Of a DNA stretch of 64,000 nt, positions 23,461 to 35,486 are shown piece by piece. Below the pieces are notes generated by a model. It did no database searches. It worked only from the letters and a program-made list of their open reading frames with translations, and was not told the DNA's origin. The stretch covers positions 288,787-352,786 of the forward strand of contig NMRB01000247.1 of assembly GCA_002633025.1 (NCBI GenBank). The letters run 5' to 3'. Position numbers and translations under genes: made by a program. How positions within the stretch are numbered: the stretch's first letter is position 1; every line of letters begins with the position of its first letter. Origin of the DNA: Notospermus geniculatus (Eukaryota > Nemertea > Pilidiophora > Heteronemertea > Lineidae).

Positions 23461-23538
23461 TTTAGTGGCACCCACTTTGTGCAAGAACTTGGCAAAATAC
23501 TGGATTCACTGCAATATTTATGCCATTTCTCCCTACAT
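23461..23538 (+). CDS. Possible exon of unknown gene
   Basis: A 78-nt open stretch lies between a pyrimidine-rich acceptor (ending aaatgtag) and catGTAAGT, in phase 0 and reading FSGTHFVQELGKILDSLQYL and a few more residues. It could follow 22601-22620 by phase, but it does not resemble a Bcl-2 tail anchor. The donor-like acatgtaagt word is common in this genome, so chance is a serious alternative. Confidence 0.12.
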
Positions 23539-23569
23539 GTAAGTAATGACTTCGGCTAACTGGACTTTT

Positions 23570-23700
23570 AGGGTCATATTCATAAAGCGGTTCTATCGTT
23601 AGAACCGTCTTAGACCGTTTCCAAGTGTAGTGGTGAAGTACGCTTGGAACCAGCCTAAGACGGTTCTGATGATAGAACCACTTTATGAATACGACCCTTA
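23570..23700. mobile_element. Short foldback MITE (AGGGTCATATTCATAAAG ends)
   Basis: The left arm agggtcatattcataaagcggttct and right arm agaaccactttatgaatacgaccct are reverse complements with a few mismatches. The inner parts (ttagaaccgtcttag / ctaagacggttct) also pair. Total about 131 bp, flanked by TTA-like bases. Confidence 0.75.
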
Positions 23701-23789
23701 ATGATCAAGTCAAGTGGAGCCTGAATACGCTAAATAAGAGGAAACTAGGTTTGGTGTGCTGATCAGAACACCATCACATGAACCAGCTC

Positions 23790-24410
23790 CTGGGGAGCCC
23801 TGAGAGCACAGTGGTAATCACGCCTGCTTAGTGTCAAGTCCCGGGTTCGAATCCCGACCATATGGGATTAGGCCTAGGTCAGAACACTACACACATGATT
23901 CAGCTCTTGGGGAGCCTTGATAGCCTAGTGGTTATCACGTCTGCTTAGTTAGCGTCAGTCCCGGGTTCGAATCCCGACCATATGGGATTAGATCAGAACA
24001 CTATCAACCGTGATTCAGCTCTTGGGAGCCTAGTGGTCATCATGCCTGCTTGGCGGCAAATCCCGGGTTCGAATCCCGGGCGATATGGGATTAGATCAGA
24101 ACACTATCAACATGATTCAGCTCCTGTGGAGCCTTGATAGCCTAGTGGTTTCACGTTCGCTTAGTTAGCGTCAAGTGCCGGGTTCGAATCCCGGGCGATA
24201 TGGGATTAGATCAGAACACTATCCACATGATTCAGCTCTTGGGGAGCCTTGATGTTTCACGTTCGCTTAGTCAGCGTCAAGTGCCGGGTTCGAATCCCGG
24301 GCCACATGGGATTAGATCAGAACACTATCCACATGATTGAGCTCTTGGGGAGCCTTGATAGCCTAGTGGGTGGTATCCCGGGCCATATGGGATTAATTAT
24401 CCCTGGAGCC
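23790..24410 (+). mobile_element. Tandem array of tRNA-derived SINE heads
   Basis: Five full B-boxes (ggttcgaatcc) lie at about 23843, 23963, 24065, 24181 and 24287, and a truncated sixth unit ends near 24390. Each full unit has an A-box-like tagcctagtgg, a B-box, catatgggatta, then a linker agatcagaacactat...gattcagctcttgggg before the next. Spacing is 100-120 bp. The tRNA-like part lacks a clean cloverleaf, so these are SINE units rather than functional tRNA genes. A further unit lies at about 25310-25400 inside the duplicated block. Confidence 0.75.
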
Positions 24411-25281
24411 CTACTTGCAAGGGCCAATATTAAGTCGAACCATGCAGATCCAAATCATTGCTGGACATAAAGTTTCCAGGCATTCTAAAAGTCAGTTTCC
24501 AGGAAACTATCAAATTAATCTACCCGGTAGGTACAAAGCCCAGATGTTCTCAAATTAAATCCTGTTATGTTGAAATTAGATATGAAATAAAAATGCCAAA
24601 ATGATGATTAGGGCAGTGAACATGTCAATTGACTAATGAATATTGAAGCACGTATCCTGATATGGACGTGAAACATTTACCCAGGTCCTTGATGGTCATG
24701 TTTGCCAACAACCTGCCTGATTTGCATCTTAATATTTGGATGACATATACTAGTAGGTGTTTCCATGAAATTCGACGTCAGGTTCGGTATCAGTGTGAAA
24801 AAAATTGTTTTTCACAAGCCTCCTATCCTAGCCAACACATCTTACTTTCAGTTGCACTGTGTGCGAGGGAATAAGCCTTTGGCCCGGGCCTTTGGCGAGG
24901 GAAGTTTCTTTCGGTTTGACAAAAACCGAGGGGAGGGAAGAGACATCCTGGTCGGAATCAACGTAGAATGGGCCCAGGGTGGGCACTGGTGGACTTCACC
25001 GGCGGTGGTTGTGACTCATTCCCAGGCCGAGCGTTTCGGCGTGGGTGTGGCAATACTGGGTCCAACGCGTCTTGTTGATATTATATAGCCTATCTTATCG
25101 CTAACCAGCGACTGCATGTTCCGAAGCACATTACTGGTATCATATGTCTTTCATATATAAAATATGGTTGTTTACAGGTTAGTAGTGACCTTGGTAATGT
25201 GCCATGAAAAACAAATCAGACTGAACTCCCGACGAACCTTGCTTGTTCTTCCTACAGGTGGGTTCAGTATGCACAACATTA
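24204..25281. repeat. Direct duplication, copy A (left of single N at 25282)
   Basis: About 1 kb, from the last SINE units to gcacaacatta, repeated at 25283-26345 with small indels and substitutions (for example tactagtaggtgtt vs taggtgtttt). A single N at 25282 separates the copies. Likely two alleles placed in tandem by the assembler. Confidence 0.7.
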
Positions 25282-25282
25282 N

Positions 25283-26345
25283 AGATCAGAACACTATCCA
25301 CATGATTGAGCTCTTGGGGAGCCTTGATAGCCTAGTGGTTTCACGTTCGCTTAGTTAGCGTCAAATCCCGGGTTCGAATCCCGGGCGATATGGGATTAGA
25401 TCAGAACACTATCCACATGATTCAGCTCTTGGGGAGCCTTGATAGCCTACTGGGTGGTATCCCGGGCCATATGGGATTAATTATCCCTGGAGCCCTACTT
25501 GCAAGGGCCAATATTAAGTCGAAGCCTGATCAAGAACCATGCAGATCCAAATCATTGCTGGACATAAAGTTTCCAGGCATTCTAAAAGTCAGTTTCCAGG
25601 AAACTATCAAATTAATCTAGGTACAAAGCCCAGATGTTCTCAAATTAAGTCCTGTTATGTTGAAATTAGATATGAAATAAAAATGCCAAAATGATGATTA
25701 GGGCAGTGAACATGTCAGTCGTCTAATGAATATTGAAGCATGACGTATCCTGATATGGACGTGAAACATTTACCCAGGTCCTTGATGGTCATGTTTGCCA
25801 ACAACCTGCCTGATTTGCATCTTAATATTTGGATGACATAGGTGTTTTCCATGAAATTCGACGTCAGGTTCGGTATCAGTGTGAAAAAAAATTGTTTTTT
25901 ACAAGCCTCCTAGCCAACACATCTTACTTTCAGTTGCACTCTGTGCGAGGGAGTAAGCCTTTGGCGAGGGAAGTTTCTTTCGGTTTCACAAAAACCGAGG
26001 GGAGGGAAGAGACATCCTGGTCGGAATCAACGTAGAATGGGCCCAGGGTGGGCATTGGTGGACTTCACCGGCGGTGGTTGTGACTCATTCCCAGGCCGAG
26101 CGTTTCGGCGTGGGTGTGGCAATGCTGGGCCCAACGCGTCTTGTTGATATTATATATCTTATCGCTAACCAGCGACTGCATGTTCCGAAGCACATTACTG
26201 GTATCATATGTCTTTCATATATAAAATATGGTTGTTTACAGGTTAGTAGTGACCTTGGTAATGTGCCATGAAAAACAAATCAGACTGAACTCCCGACGAA
26301 CCTTGCTTGTTCTTCCTACAGGTGGGTTCAGTATGCACAACATTA
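25283..26345. repeat. Direct duplication, copy B
   Basis: Second copy of the block described at 24204-25281. It carries one SINE unit with different internal deletions. Sequence after 26345 (caacattattgcc) is unique and continues from the point where copy A stops at the N. Confidence 0.7.
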
Positions 26346-29300
26346 CAACATTATTGCCACTGCAGAACATGGTCGACGTCAGAACGCATTGACTTTCATA
26401 ACAAGCTACATTTATTACAAAATATTATTCCACACTGTTAGTTATCAAATATTTTCAATTTACACCCACACGAAAATTTCCCCGACTAAACATGGTGTAA
26501 CCTTCTTGTTCGTCAGTCTATCGTCTCCGGAGGAGGCGGGCAAATTTCCCCATCGTAAAAAAATGTTCTCTGGTGTTTCGACGATGGAACTGGCATTCCC
26601 GGTCATATGCCTCTTGAAGCGTCCTCACCAACGTTGCAAAGAATGCCAATAGCCTAACGGTACCCTGGATCATGGTTCCGGTTTATGTTCTGCATGGTTT
26701 TCCCGAAGTTTCCCTTTCCTCATGTTCCTGCGAATGATCTGATCAGGTGTAAGATGACGTTGACAATACCGCTACAGCCGGTACCTGGGTTTTACATAAA
26801 GGACCGGTGTAACCCTTCCTGTGTTCCCCCATCTCTTTGTTTCCATACAATAGACAGCTATGAGGACCATGACTTTTCAATTTCCCATACAACGCGGGGA
26901 AAACCTGAGAAACAGAAACACTCTAACACTTTACACCGGCGTTTGGTCGCGTTTGGTTATCATTTCCCACGTGCAATGGACGCATGAGCCCTGATCAGGA
27001 TGGCAGCATAAAGCAAGGTTCATTGGCACACGGAATTGGTCCGATTCAGGTCCGCAAAAAATCTATCAAATGGACTTCAGCGTTGTCGTATCCGGAAAGC
27101 TAGGGGCAAACGGACTGGAAACGGATCGGATCCGCCAATGAACCTTGCATAAGACTTGAACAGAATGTAGGACCTAGATTGTATGTTATTGGACTGGGAG
27201 TTTGGACTTCCTTCGAAAGGGTTCAAAGATACACCGCCAGTCGCACTGAACAAACGAGATAGGAACATTGTGCATAGTAGCAGACCATGGCAAATCTCAG
27301 TATACAAACAAACAACGACAACACAACGCTTCACCATGCGCTCAGTTTCGCGCCAAGGAACATCGCGCCAAAACTGGACATGCATTGATCGCTCCTTTCT
27401 GACTGATCTACCATTGCTACGCTACGGCAGTGAATACCGGCATAAAATCTCACCGGTAGATTTATTCTGAGTCATTCTCGACATGGCCTGATGTACAAGT
27501 AACCAACACACAGCAATATTGAATGAATCCATAAGTGTAAAGGAAAATAGTGGCGCTAAACGGCCAGTGACGTCACAAAATATTAATCTCCCGTTGACGA
27601 TGACGCATGCATCTCAACCTCGTTCACAAACGGATCGATGTGGCTGCTTTGTCTGAGAAGTATATTGACCGTAGCAGATGCTGAAAAACAGAGCTTGAGA
27701 GGCGGGGTTGATCCACTGCGTGCTCGGCGGAAACAGAATTTCCCAAGGTCGTGGGAACGCGACGGTGTTCGAGATGATAACTGGTAATCAATGAACTCTT
27801 TTTCATGGGAAATTACCGCAGTTTTGAATATGTTCACAATTGAAATTCAGGTGCATATGTAAAATATTCACAAGATGTTGCAACTGAAGAACATGTTGCT
27901 GTGCAGCAAACAATAACAACATTATGCAGTTCGCATTGAGTTTAGGTCGTTTCATTGTTGACAATGGTATTCCATAAACCTGTGGCATGACGGAACGTGA
28001 CCGACGAAAAGACACGTGGCCTATTTCATCATCGTTGCTTCAGCTGCAGGATTTCGTCATTTCCAGATCCAGGGGCTGCGCGTCACTCACCATGATCAGT
28101 AAATTTCAGTTTTCAACTGACGTGGCCCTCGTCATGTCATCACTGCCCCAAGAAACATCAGACCGCCGAAAAGTAACAGATTAACGGAAATAATTGAATC
28201 CACAAACGTCTTTTTGTAACGATTTTCTTGATGTGCCAGTTTCAATTTCAGGATCCATGATCTGTCTATATGATTATATTTCATGTCATATTACATCCGT
28301 CTATTTCAAGATAGCACTGCTTGCTTTGTCATGTTTGTGGCATTACCCATTAGGCGCTCAAATTGTGATTGTGTGTTGATGAATTTTACAGATCATCCCG
28401 ATAGGCTCAGCTCTGTTACACTGTTCAGTACTTGCATCATATTGATGTCTCCGGTCAGATATAAAGAAATTGTATAGGCCTAATAATAATGTTTTATAAT
28501 TTTTGTAATAATACTTTATATTGTGTTTTCGGAATAACTGATGCATGGTGAAGGCATCAGAATAACAATCGATGACTTTCATTGCAAAGGTCTGTATATA
28601 TCAGATGACATAACAATTTGGATTACTGAGATAATAATCCATAAATAGGCCTAACCCTTGCTCTCAAAACTTGGTCAAGGGTATACAATTAATTGGTGAT
28701 GATTCAGATAACAATTAATAAAATTACTTAATAATCATGCGATCGCACCGGCCTGTGCTGGTTTAAGGCTTATATCACATGGTGGATTGAACTAACCCAT
28801 TGTTTTTCACAATATTAACGGAGGTTATTTGAAGAAGTCTTGTATACAAGTTGGGCAGAATTGATTGCCTGGATAATCAGCCGTATATACTTGATTACAA
28901 ACCACAAAAAACTCGCTTGTCCGTTGGATTTGAAAAATTGACCAAAAATCAGCTTTCTTTTGGTACATACGAGACCAGCCTCGGTCCTAAATCACCCCCA
29001 GATCAATATTTTTGCCCTCATTTGCCTTTGACTTTCTCATTTTGATCAATCACCGAATCAGTAGTCACATTCCGATTGCTAATTATTGTTATCAAGTATA
29101 TTTTGATAAACTTGGAACAAACTGTAAAGTTATGCAACACGTACTTGCTCGACCTTCTCACCATGGTGGGGGCGGTCAAATAGAAGTAAAATGATTTCAT
29201 CATCAGTGGATATAACTGTTAGTCGTGATGAGATTTGACAGGCACCGTCGTGACACCCCATTCTTTCAGAGTGACAAACTATCGTTGGTCAATGGTTTAT

Positions 29301-32300
29301 CGATACCTGCACTGCAAATCAAGTGGGGGCCTTTATTTTGGGGTCAACGAGACGGGATGACATCAAACATGTTCGTGAATGGTCAAATTCCTTGCTTTCA
29401 TTTCGTCAATAGACAGTGACGAGGCCTATACGTAAGCCCAGTCATTGGCATCGATTGCTGGGTGATAAACGACTTATTGACATTGGTAGAACTGTTTACA
29501 GTAGGCCTAGATATATTATTGCGTACTTCATGATTTGACGTAGGCCTATCATACATATACGTCAAATAAAATCAGTGTCGACCTAGTAGGCTGCCTCGTC
29601 ACCGTCTATCAATTCAGGACGAAGAATCGGCGCCCCACAATGACTCTGATTTACTGAAGACCTATTTATAGCAGGGAGGTTTTAAAAGGGAAACAACATT
29701 TCCAAAACATTTCAAAAACACCCAGCTGCAACATTACCAAAACACCGTTGTTTTCGGTTTGTTGCACAGCGTTGGCAAAATATTCGTATCAGATTCAGAA
29801 TATTGACACCAGTACCAGGAAGACTTCCAGATCACACCTGTGATAGGAAGGTCATGATTGACCCACCTTGTCGTTTTGTGATCGGTAGATTGTTTGCATT
29901 GTGACACCCTAGACAGGATGTGTATGCAGACAGAAGCACCACGACCAGACATTTCACCACAAACGTCCGGTTGCTCGAGAACAACAAGACATGACCATTG
30001 ACATGATTGAACTTCATGCGCCCGCTATCTTGCATGGATTTCTTGCAAAAAGTGCACATGCGCAGTATATCTGGTGGGCAAACTCGGATCTCACGACCAA
30101 TCACATGCTGTGGTCTGCCTACCAGATAAGTGCGCACGCAGAAAATCTCGGTCGAAAACCAAGAATGGCGGGGGTGGCCGTCGAAACAACGAATTGTCAT
30201 GGTGAACATGATGGTGACTGCATTTTCTAGTTGAATATTATAATGAATTTGGAGTGGCTCTTTGACTAGAAATGAAAATCAATGGCCGCCGCAGAGGTCA
30301 GTCTTCTAAAGTGGTCCTAAACTTCCTGCTTCGTGCAGAGCACATGCAGGTCCATGTGTGCAAATTGGGACATGACAGCATAACAAACCGATGGGGGAAT
30401 GTGTTATCATTAATGGCCGCCAATAAAGCATATACCAAATTATAAACACTGAATGGCAACATTTCAGAGCAATGTGACCACCGGGCGACCTGCCAAAACC
30501 ATGGAATTTGGAAAATGGGCTTGGTAAGCAAAGAATAATAATGTTCCGTAATTCTAGTCAATGTAAGGTTTTATGATTCGTGCCGAACCCAGTCTCGTGT
30601 GCCGGAGGAATTTGTTACATCTAGCAAAACTAGGATCGAGGTTACATCATTTCAGTTTCATGTATCCAACATATATAGAGCAAAAAAAACGACACAAAAT
30701 GATAGTAAGTCAAGTCGTCTCCGAATTTCGGAAATTTCGACGTCGTGTCTTCCTCAGGCACTTTCTAGTGGAGATCCCAGATTCATATCATTTCAGTTTC
30801 ATGGCGTCACAAATAAAAAACTTCTCATGCCCATGATTGAAGATTACTGTTGAATTTAGTCATGCGTCAAAGAAATCGGACGTCATCGTCCTGTATTCTT
30901 GGTGGAGGAAACCGGGCCCCGATGAAACATGATGCTTAAATAATACTCTCGCCAACATCATCAGTACATCTTTAGTTTGATATATGTGCAGTTATTGGGT
31001 CACTAAATCAGGCCGAGACGACATTACCACATCCTGAGGTTCTACTTCTGAGCACGTCCTTGTGACTAACACGAAGAGGGAGGCGTTTCCTGACCATATT
31101 AGAGGACACAAGTCTTGTACATTTCAAGGCGCATACATGTACGAGTCTGTACATAACATGCAGATTATTTCAGATACCAATAAATACATGAGTAAAGCCA
31201 GAAGTAACCACATTATCTATGAGATATTTCTGGTAAAACCAGCGTTGAGTGTTCACCTTATGTTTTCACCGTCAAGAACCAATGTTCCCGGACGCTTCCC
31301 GGACCATTCGTACAACCATAAATATATCATACTTATGATACAACTGAAAGCGATATTCTGACGGCAAATGGTATACGATCAGTTGAGAAGATTTCACCTT
31401 TAAAAGTCCCGATGCAGAAAGAAGATTGTTTGATGCGCTAAATTTAGCCGACAGGAGGTTTCCTTGAAGGCATTTTGACAGATTCTGAAATGGTAAAGGT
31501 GAATGAACAAATCCACAAAGAACTATAGGCTACACTAGCTCAACAGGTAGACCAGATGCTGATGAAAGATACATCTCTCTCATCAGAACGATGTTTAGGA
31601 TGGTGCCGCAGGGACCTACAGTTGGATGATGGTTTGGTTGCGCGCCAAAACAAGCGGGGAGTGTCTTTATATAGAATACAGTATAGGTCATAGATATCAT
31701 CCGCTAGAAACGCACTTCCTGTGTTACGTTGTACTTTGAAAAATAATACTGGCATGATTCGATGGACAGAGAACCAGTCTGAAACCAGAAAACACATAGA
31801 CGTTCATGAAAATGAATTCTTTCTACCACCAGTAGTGCGTGAAAGACGCGCTCGATAAATCTGTAGGCCTATTATTGAGTCCTGTAGTGTAGGCCTTCGT
31901 CGGTTTTGCCCTACATCTGAACCCTTTGCATCTCGACTCGCCCCTGACTCGCGTAAACTGACACCAAAGGCGGCGCAATAGGGGTGATGAGCTGTACATG
32001 ATGGTGAGTTCTGTTTGGGCCTATGGCGCAATAGAAAACCGAGTAATCAGTTTTGCTGGCACAAGTAACGTGGGTAACTGTATATATTCACTTTCCCAAC
32101 CACTCAAAGATATCTATACCCGACATGTACTAAAGGTACATAATTTCTCTACATTGTTAACCTACTTATTCACCTACAGACGAAGCGGATGTGTATATAA
32201 ACATAGATTTTTTTATTCGGCGGATGTGGTTTTGAATCAGACCAACATACCATACTCCCCCAGTTGTATACCTGGTGCTTGTGCAGACTACTGCTCCATC

Positions 32301-32841
32301 CATATTAGTCCGGCGCTGACCATCATCTTCTTGCCGGAGGAAATCTTTGTATCATCAATATCATCAAAAATAGATATCATGCAACGCATTTGCAGCATCT
32401 TCTGGCCCAGACACCTGTTTGAATGTAGCAGCATACCACGTTGGGCGATGGGAGCGGGCATGGGGGGGGGGCGTCTTCAACGCACCGCAGTGGACAATAT
32501 TTGACCAATCATGGCAAACCATGCAGTTGACTGGTTCCCGTCTTTGTCGCTCCACTGACTCCCGCGGCGCAACGGCAAAGACGATGAACCCCCACGAGAA
32601 CTAAAATCTTCCATGATGCAGTAGTGTCCAAATCATGGACAGATGGCCCGGCAATGACCAGCAGATGGCAAGGCCATGAGCAGATGGAGGCTTGTAACCA
32701 CCAATGTGAGATGACCAATAGTTCAACAGCACCTAAATTATTTCACCGACTTGGCAATCGCCCGGGAGGAAATACTTTCGCCGTGTCAACGTCTAAATTT
32801 GGCACATCAAATCATAGGGACTTGACGCGTATTGGTTGGGT
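26346..32841. other. Non-coding or unassigned; no gene recognised
   Basis: About 6.5 kb with only short ORFs (none with a recognisable domain) apart from a MITE at 27013-27147. ORFs such as 29832-30209 (-) and 31998-32504 (+) have no motif, no supported splice context and no overlap with repeats, and I do not call them genes. Confidence 0.4.
27013..27147. mobile_element. 135-bp MITE with GCAAGGTTCATTGGC ends
   Basis: Perfect 15-bp terminal inverted repeats (gcaaggttcattggc at left, gccaatgaaccttgc at right), with partial pairing further in (ggtccgattc / gatcggatcc). No ORF. Confidence 0.75.
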
Positions 32842-33100
32842 AAAGGAAAGGTATATTTAATATATATGTAGTATTTGACCACCCCCGCGTTTGCCCCGCC
32901 CGGCGTAAGACACCCCTAGGAGAAAGGAAAGGTATATTTAATATATATGTAGTATTTGACCACCCCCGCGTTTGCCCCGCCCGGCGTAAGACACCCCTAG
33001 GAGAAAAATCATGATTTTTCTCCTAGGGGTGTCTTACGCCGGGCGGGGCAAACGCGGGGGTGGTCAAATACTACATATATATTAAATATACCTTTCCTTT
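32842..33100. repeat. 81-bp direct repeat plus perfect 178-bp palindrome abutting a gap
   Basis: An 81-bp unit starting aaaggaaaggtatattt occurs at 32842-32922, again at 32923-33003, and then inverted to 33100. The segment 32923-33100 is a perfect palindrome centred at 33011/33012 in gaaaaatcatgatttttc. It stops exactly at the run of Ns. Confidence 0.9.
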
Positions 33101-33130
33101 NNNNNNNNNNNNNNNNNNNNNNNNNNNNNN
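33101..33130. other. Assembly gap (30 N)
   Basis: Thirty consecutive N. Flanked on the left by a perfect palindrome, which is a likely cause of the break. Confidence 0.99.
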
Positions 33131-34570
33131 GAAAAACATTCACAGTCCCTTTAAGATACAGGAATGGCCATTGGCATTCTTCATCATCAGATGAGACTTA
33201 TGAATACAGCTAACGGATCCGGGCAGTTTTACCAACCAATTGGAAAGGCTCATCCCATTCATGACCTATCTTCTGCAAAGAATGGGATAAAAAAGGATCT
33301 CGGCCGCTTCCTGTTCATTCACGAAACTGCGTCGTCAAGATTGGTACCCGATCCTCCGCTGGTGGCGCTGGCGGGCTGGATGTAGCGGAGGATCGGTCCT
33401 GGCTACTGAGGACGGCAGAAATCTGGCTGCCGCCGGAAGTGACTAGTATCCAGTCATGACTGTACTTAGAACACGTACAACCACATGATGAAGGACCGGA
33501 TACCAGTTGCAACGAGGAATCATGGCGGCGGCTGGTAAATATCAACATTACAGAGAATAAATATCGCTTTTCGCTTGCTACAAAGCGTGCCTTAGCGATA
33601 ATCAATGCCAGACGAAAGACTGAGTATGGGTCCTTGAAACCAATGCATGCAAAAGCCTTAAAAAGTGCCATAGCGAATGACACATGGCTGATTTTCCAAC
33701 CGAATTGTGGCAGGTCCGTTGGTTTTCGAATTGGACCAATCAACGCCATGAAACTCGCAGGCAGTACCGGTCTATATATTTTATATTTATAGACCGGGGA
33801 CCAGTCTACTTGTTGAATGGTTGGCCGGGACCTCGTGCCTCTTCAAGTTGCTTTCACCAGATAGGCTCTGGGACGAGGTCAATGATATCATTGAGTACTT
33901 TGAGCACCGATTTAGGAAAGAGAATGTCCCAGTTTCATTGATAAGAGTTCAGGAGTTTTGTTCAACGCTCTACAAAAACCCAGGGGCCCACAATAGTGGT
34001 ATTTAGAGAAGCGCATCATGTGAAAAATTCTTTTGTATTTTGTAAAAAGATGATTTGATTGGTTTTGGTTAGATCAGCCAGTGAGTTTTTATCTTGTCAT
34101 GGGCCGCCCCAGGAGAGATTTATTGAGAAAGGAAAGGATGGTGTTCTCGCTTCCTTCCGCATAAGCTGTTGAGTGAGATCATTCCTAAGTGCGTTCGTGC
34201 GACTTTTTTTGAAGTTTTTGAAAGTTTATCACACTTTATATCACAGTTTGTCATGTCTCATTCAAACATGTCCAGCCGATTCGGGAAATTTTAAAGATGA
34301 AGTGACTTTTTTGTAGAATTTACAACACACTGCGACCCTTGGAGGATTCCGCTAGAAATGTTTCAAATTGCGCACATGACTTCTGTAAATGATCAATTTG
34401 TAAAATGTGACGATTCACACGATCCATCCAAACGCACTTCAGATGCCTGACATATTTACGGTATTCCCAATTACAAATCCATATAGGCCTAGTGCTTACC
34501 ATGCGACCCTGTGCTGGAAAAAACTCGTGAAGTTTGCGCCGATGACGACACCGCAGCTGCTTTCTTTATA

Positions 34571-34741
34571 ATAGGAGCTGTCAGCGAGTTGACCACTAGG
34601 TGTCACTAGGGTCCAATTCAATGCATCTAGCGGACCCAGTCATTATCGATCGAGCAGCGATCATAATAGATTTCCTGTACATTTGGTCCGCTAAGACTGT
34701 GCTGCCATCTGTTAGCAATATGCGCGGCTGACTGCTCCTAT
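34571..34741. mobile_element. 171-bp MITE, copy 2
   Basis: Same length and orientation as 18010-18180, with one visible difference. Near identity over 171 bp implies recent insertion from a shared active source, or a segmental copy, though the flanks are unrelated. Confidence 0.8.
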
Positions 34742-35374
34742 TGGCAGGTGAGGGTGTATTTGAGGCAGAGGATTACGTCCGGAAACAAACTACGTCTCTT
34801 TACCCCCTCCCCCATCAATCTAACAAGAAACGGCGGTGAATTCCCTCTCTATGAGGAACAGGCCCGAAATCGAATCCGGAACACTGGAGGTGATAGGAGA
34901 CGGCGCCAATGTTGCCGCAATCATAGGTGACGGAGGGGACGCCCTAAAGCAAAGCATCCCGTTTTGAGTCATATTTGTTTCATCCGAAAACGCAGATAGG
35001 CAGTTGATTAATACGCTGGTCCAGGGACCGAAATGAATATTCAATTGAATACCGAACCAAATTTACATTGCTAAATATTACGAAAAATAGATTTACACAT
35101 TGCGAATTCAGTTCTTCCCTATTATTCGGTTTTATGAGAGCTATCATTCATTTATTCAGGGAAAACGGTAAAAATCTGGAGAATTGCCACTGCTATTTAA
35201 ATCAATGGATATATTTTCTCATTGCCTCATTTCTATGACTTAATAGGACCACCATGTCAACTTCTGATATCCTGCCTGCTCATCATTCACCCAGAAGATG
35301 TCAAGTGTTATCTGAATTAAACAGTTCATCCTGTCAAAAGGCCAGTGGGTGAGGTATTCGAAGAAATGATCAAA

Positions 35375-35486
35375 TAATATCATATTTTAGTGTCTGAAAG
35401 GACGCCTTGAGAATTTAAAGAGGGTTTCCTTAATATCATATTTTAGTGTCTGAAAGGACGCCTTGAGAATTTAAAGAGGGTTTCCT
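35375..35486. repeat. Exact 2 x 56-bp tandem duplication
   Basis: The unit starting taatatcatattttagtgtc and ending agggtttcct is repeated without any visible change at 35375-35430 and 35431-35486. Confidence 0.9.

Noticed and set aside
23800-24300. Cluster of functional tRNA genes
   Set aside because: B-boxes are good, but the acceptor and anticodon stems do not pair into a clean cloverleaf and units carry deletions; SINE heads fit better.
23790-24410. CRISPR-like repeat-spacer array
   Set aside because: Repeats are long, tRNA-like and unequal, the intervening parts are also repeated, and the genome is eukaryotic.
28250-28379. Hydrophobic frame (IALLALSCLWHYPL) as a Bcl-2 tail anchor
   Set aside because: More than 11 kb from the BH2 exon, with Cys/His in the helix and no Bcl-2 tail features; linking it would be speculation.
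31998-32504. 168-codon plus-strand ORF
   Set aside because: No recognisable motif, mixed hydrophobicity and no splice signals placed to make a gene model; probably chance.
33822-34006. Frame encoding LWDEVNDIIEYFEHRFRKEN as an exon
   Set aside because: Possible acceptor upstream, but no partner exons or known family; left as unassigned.
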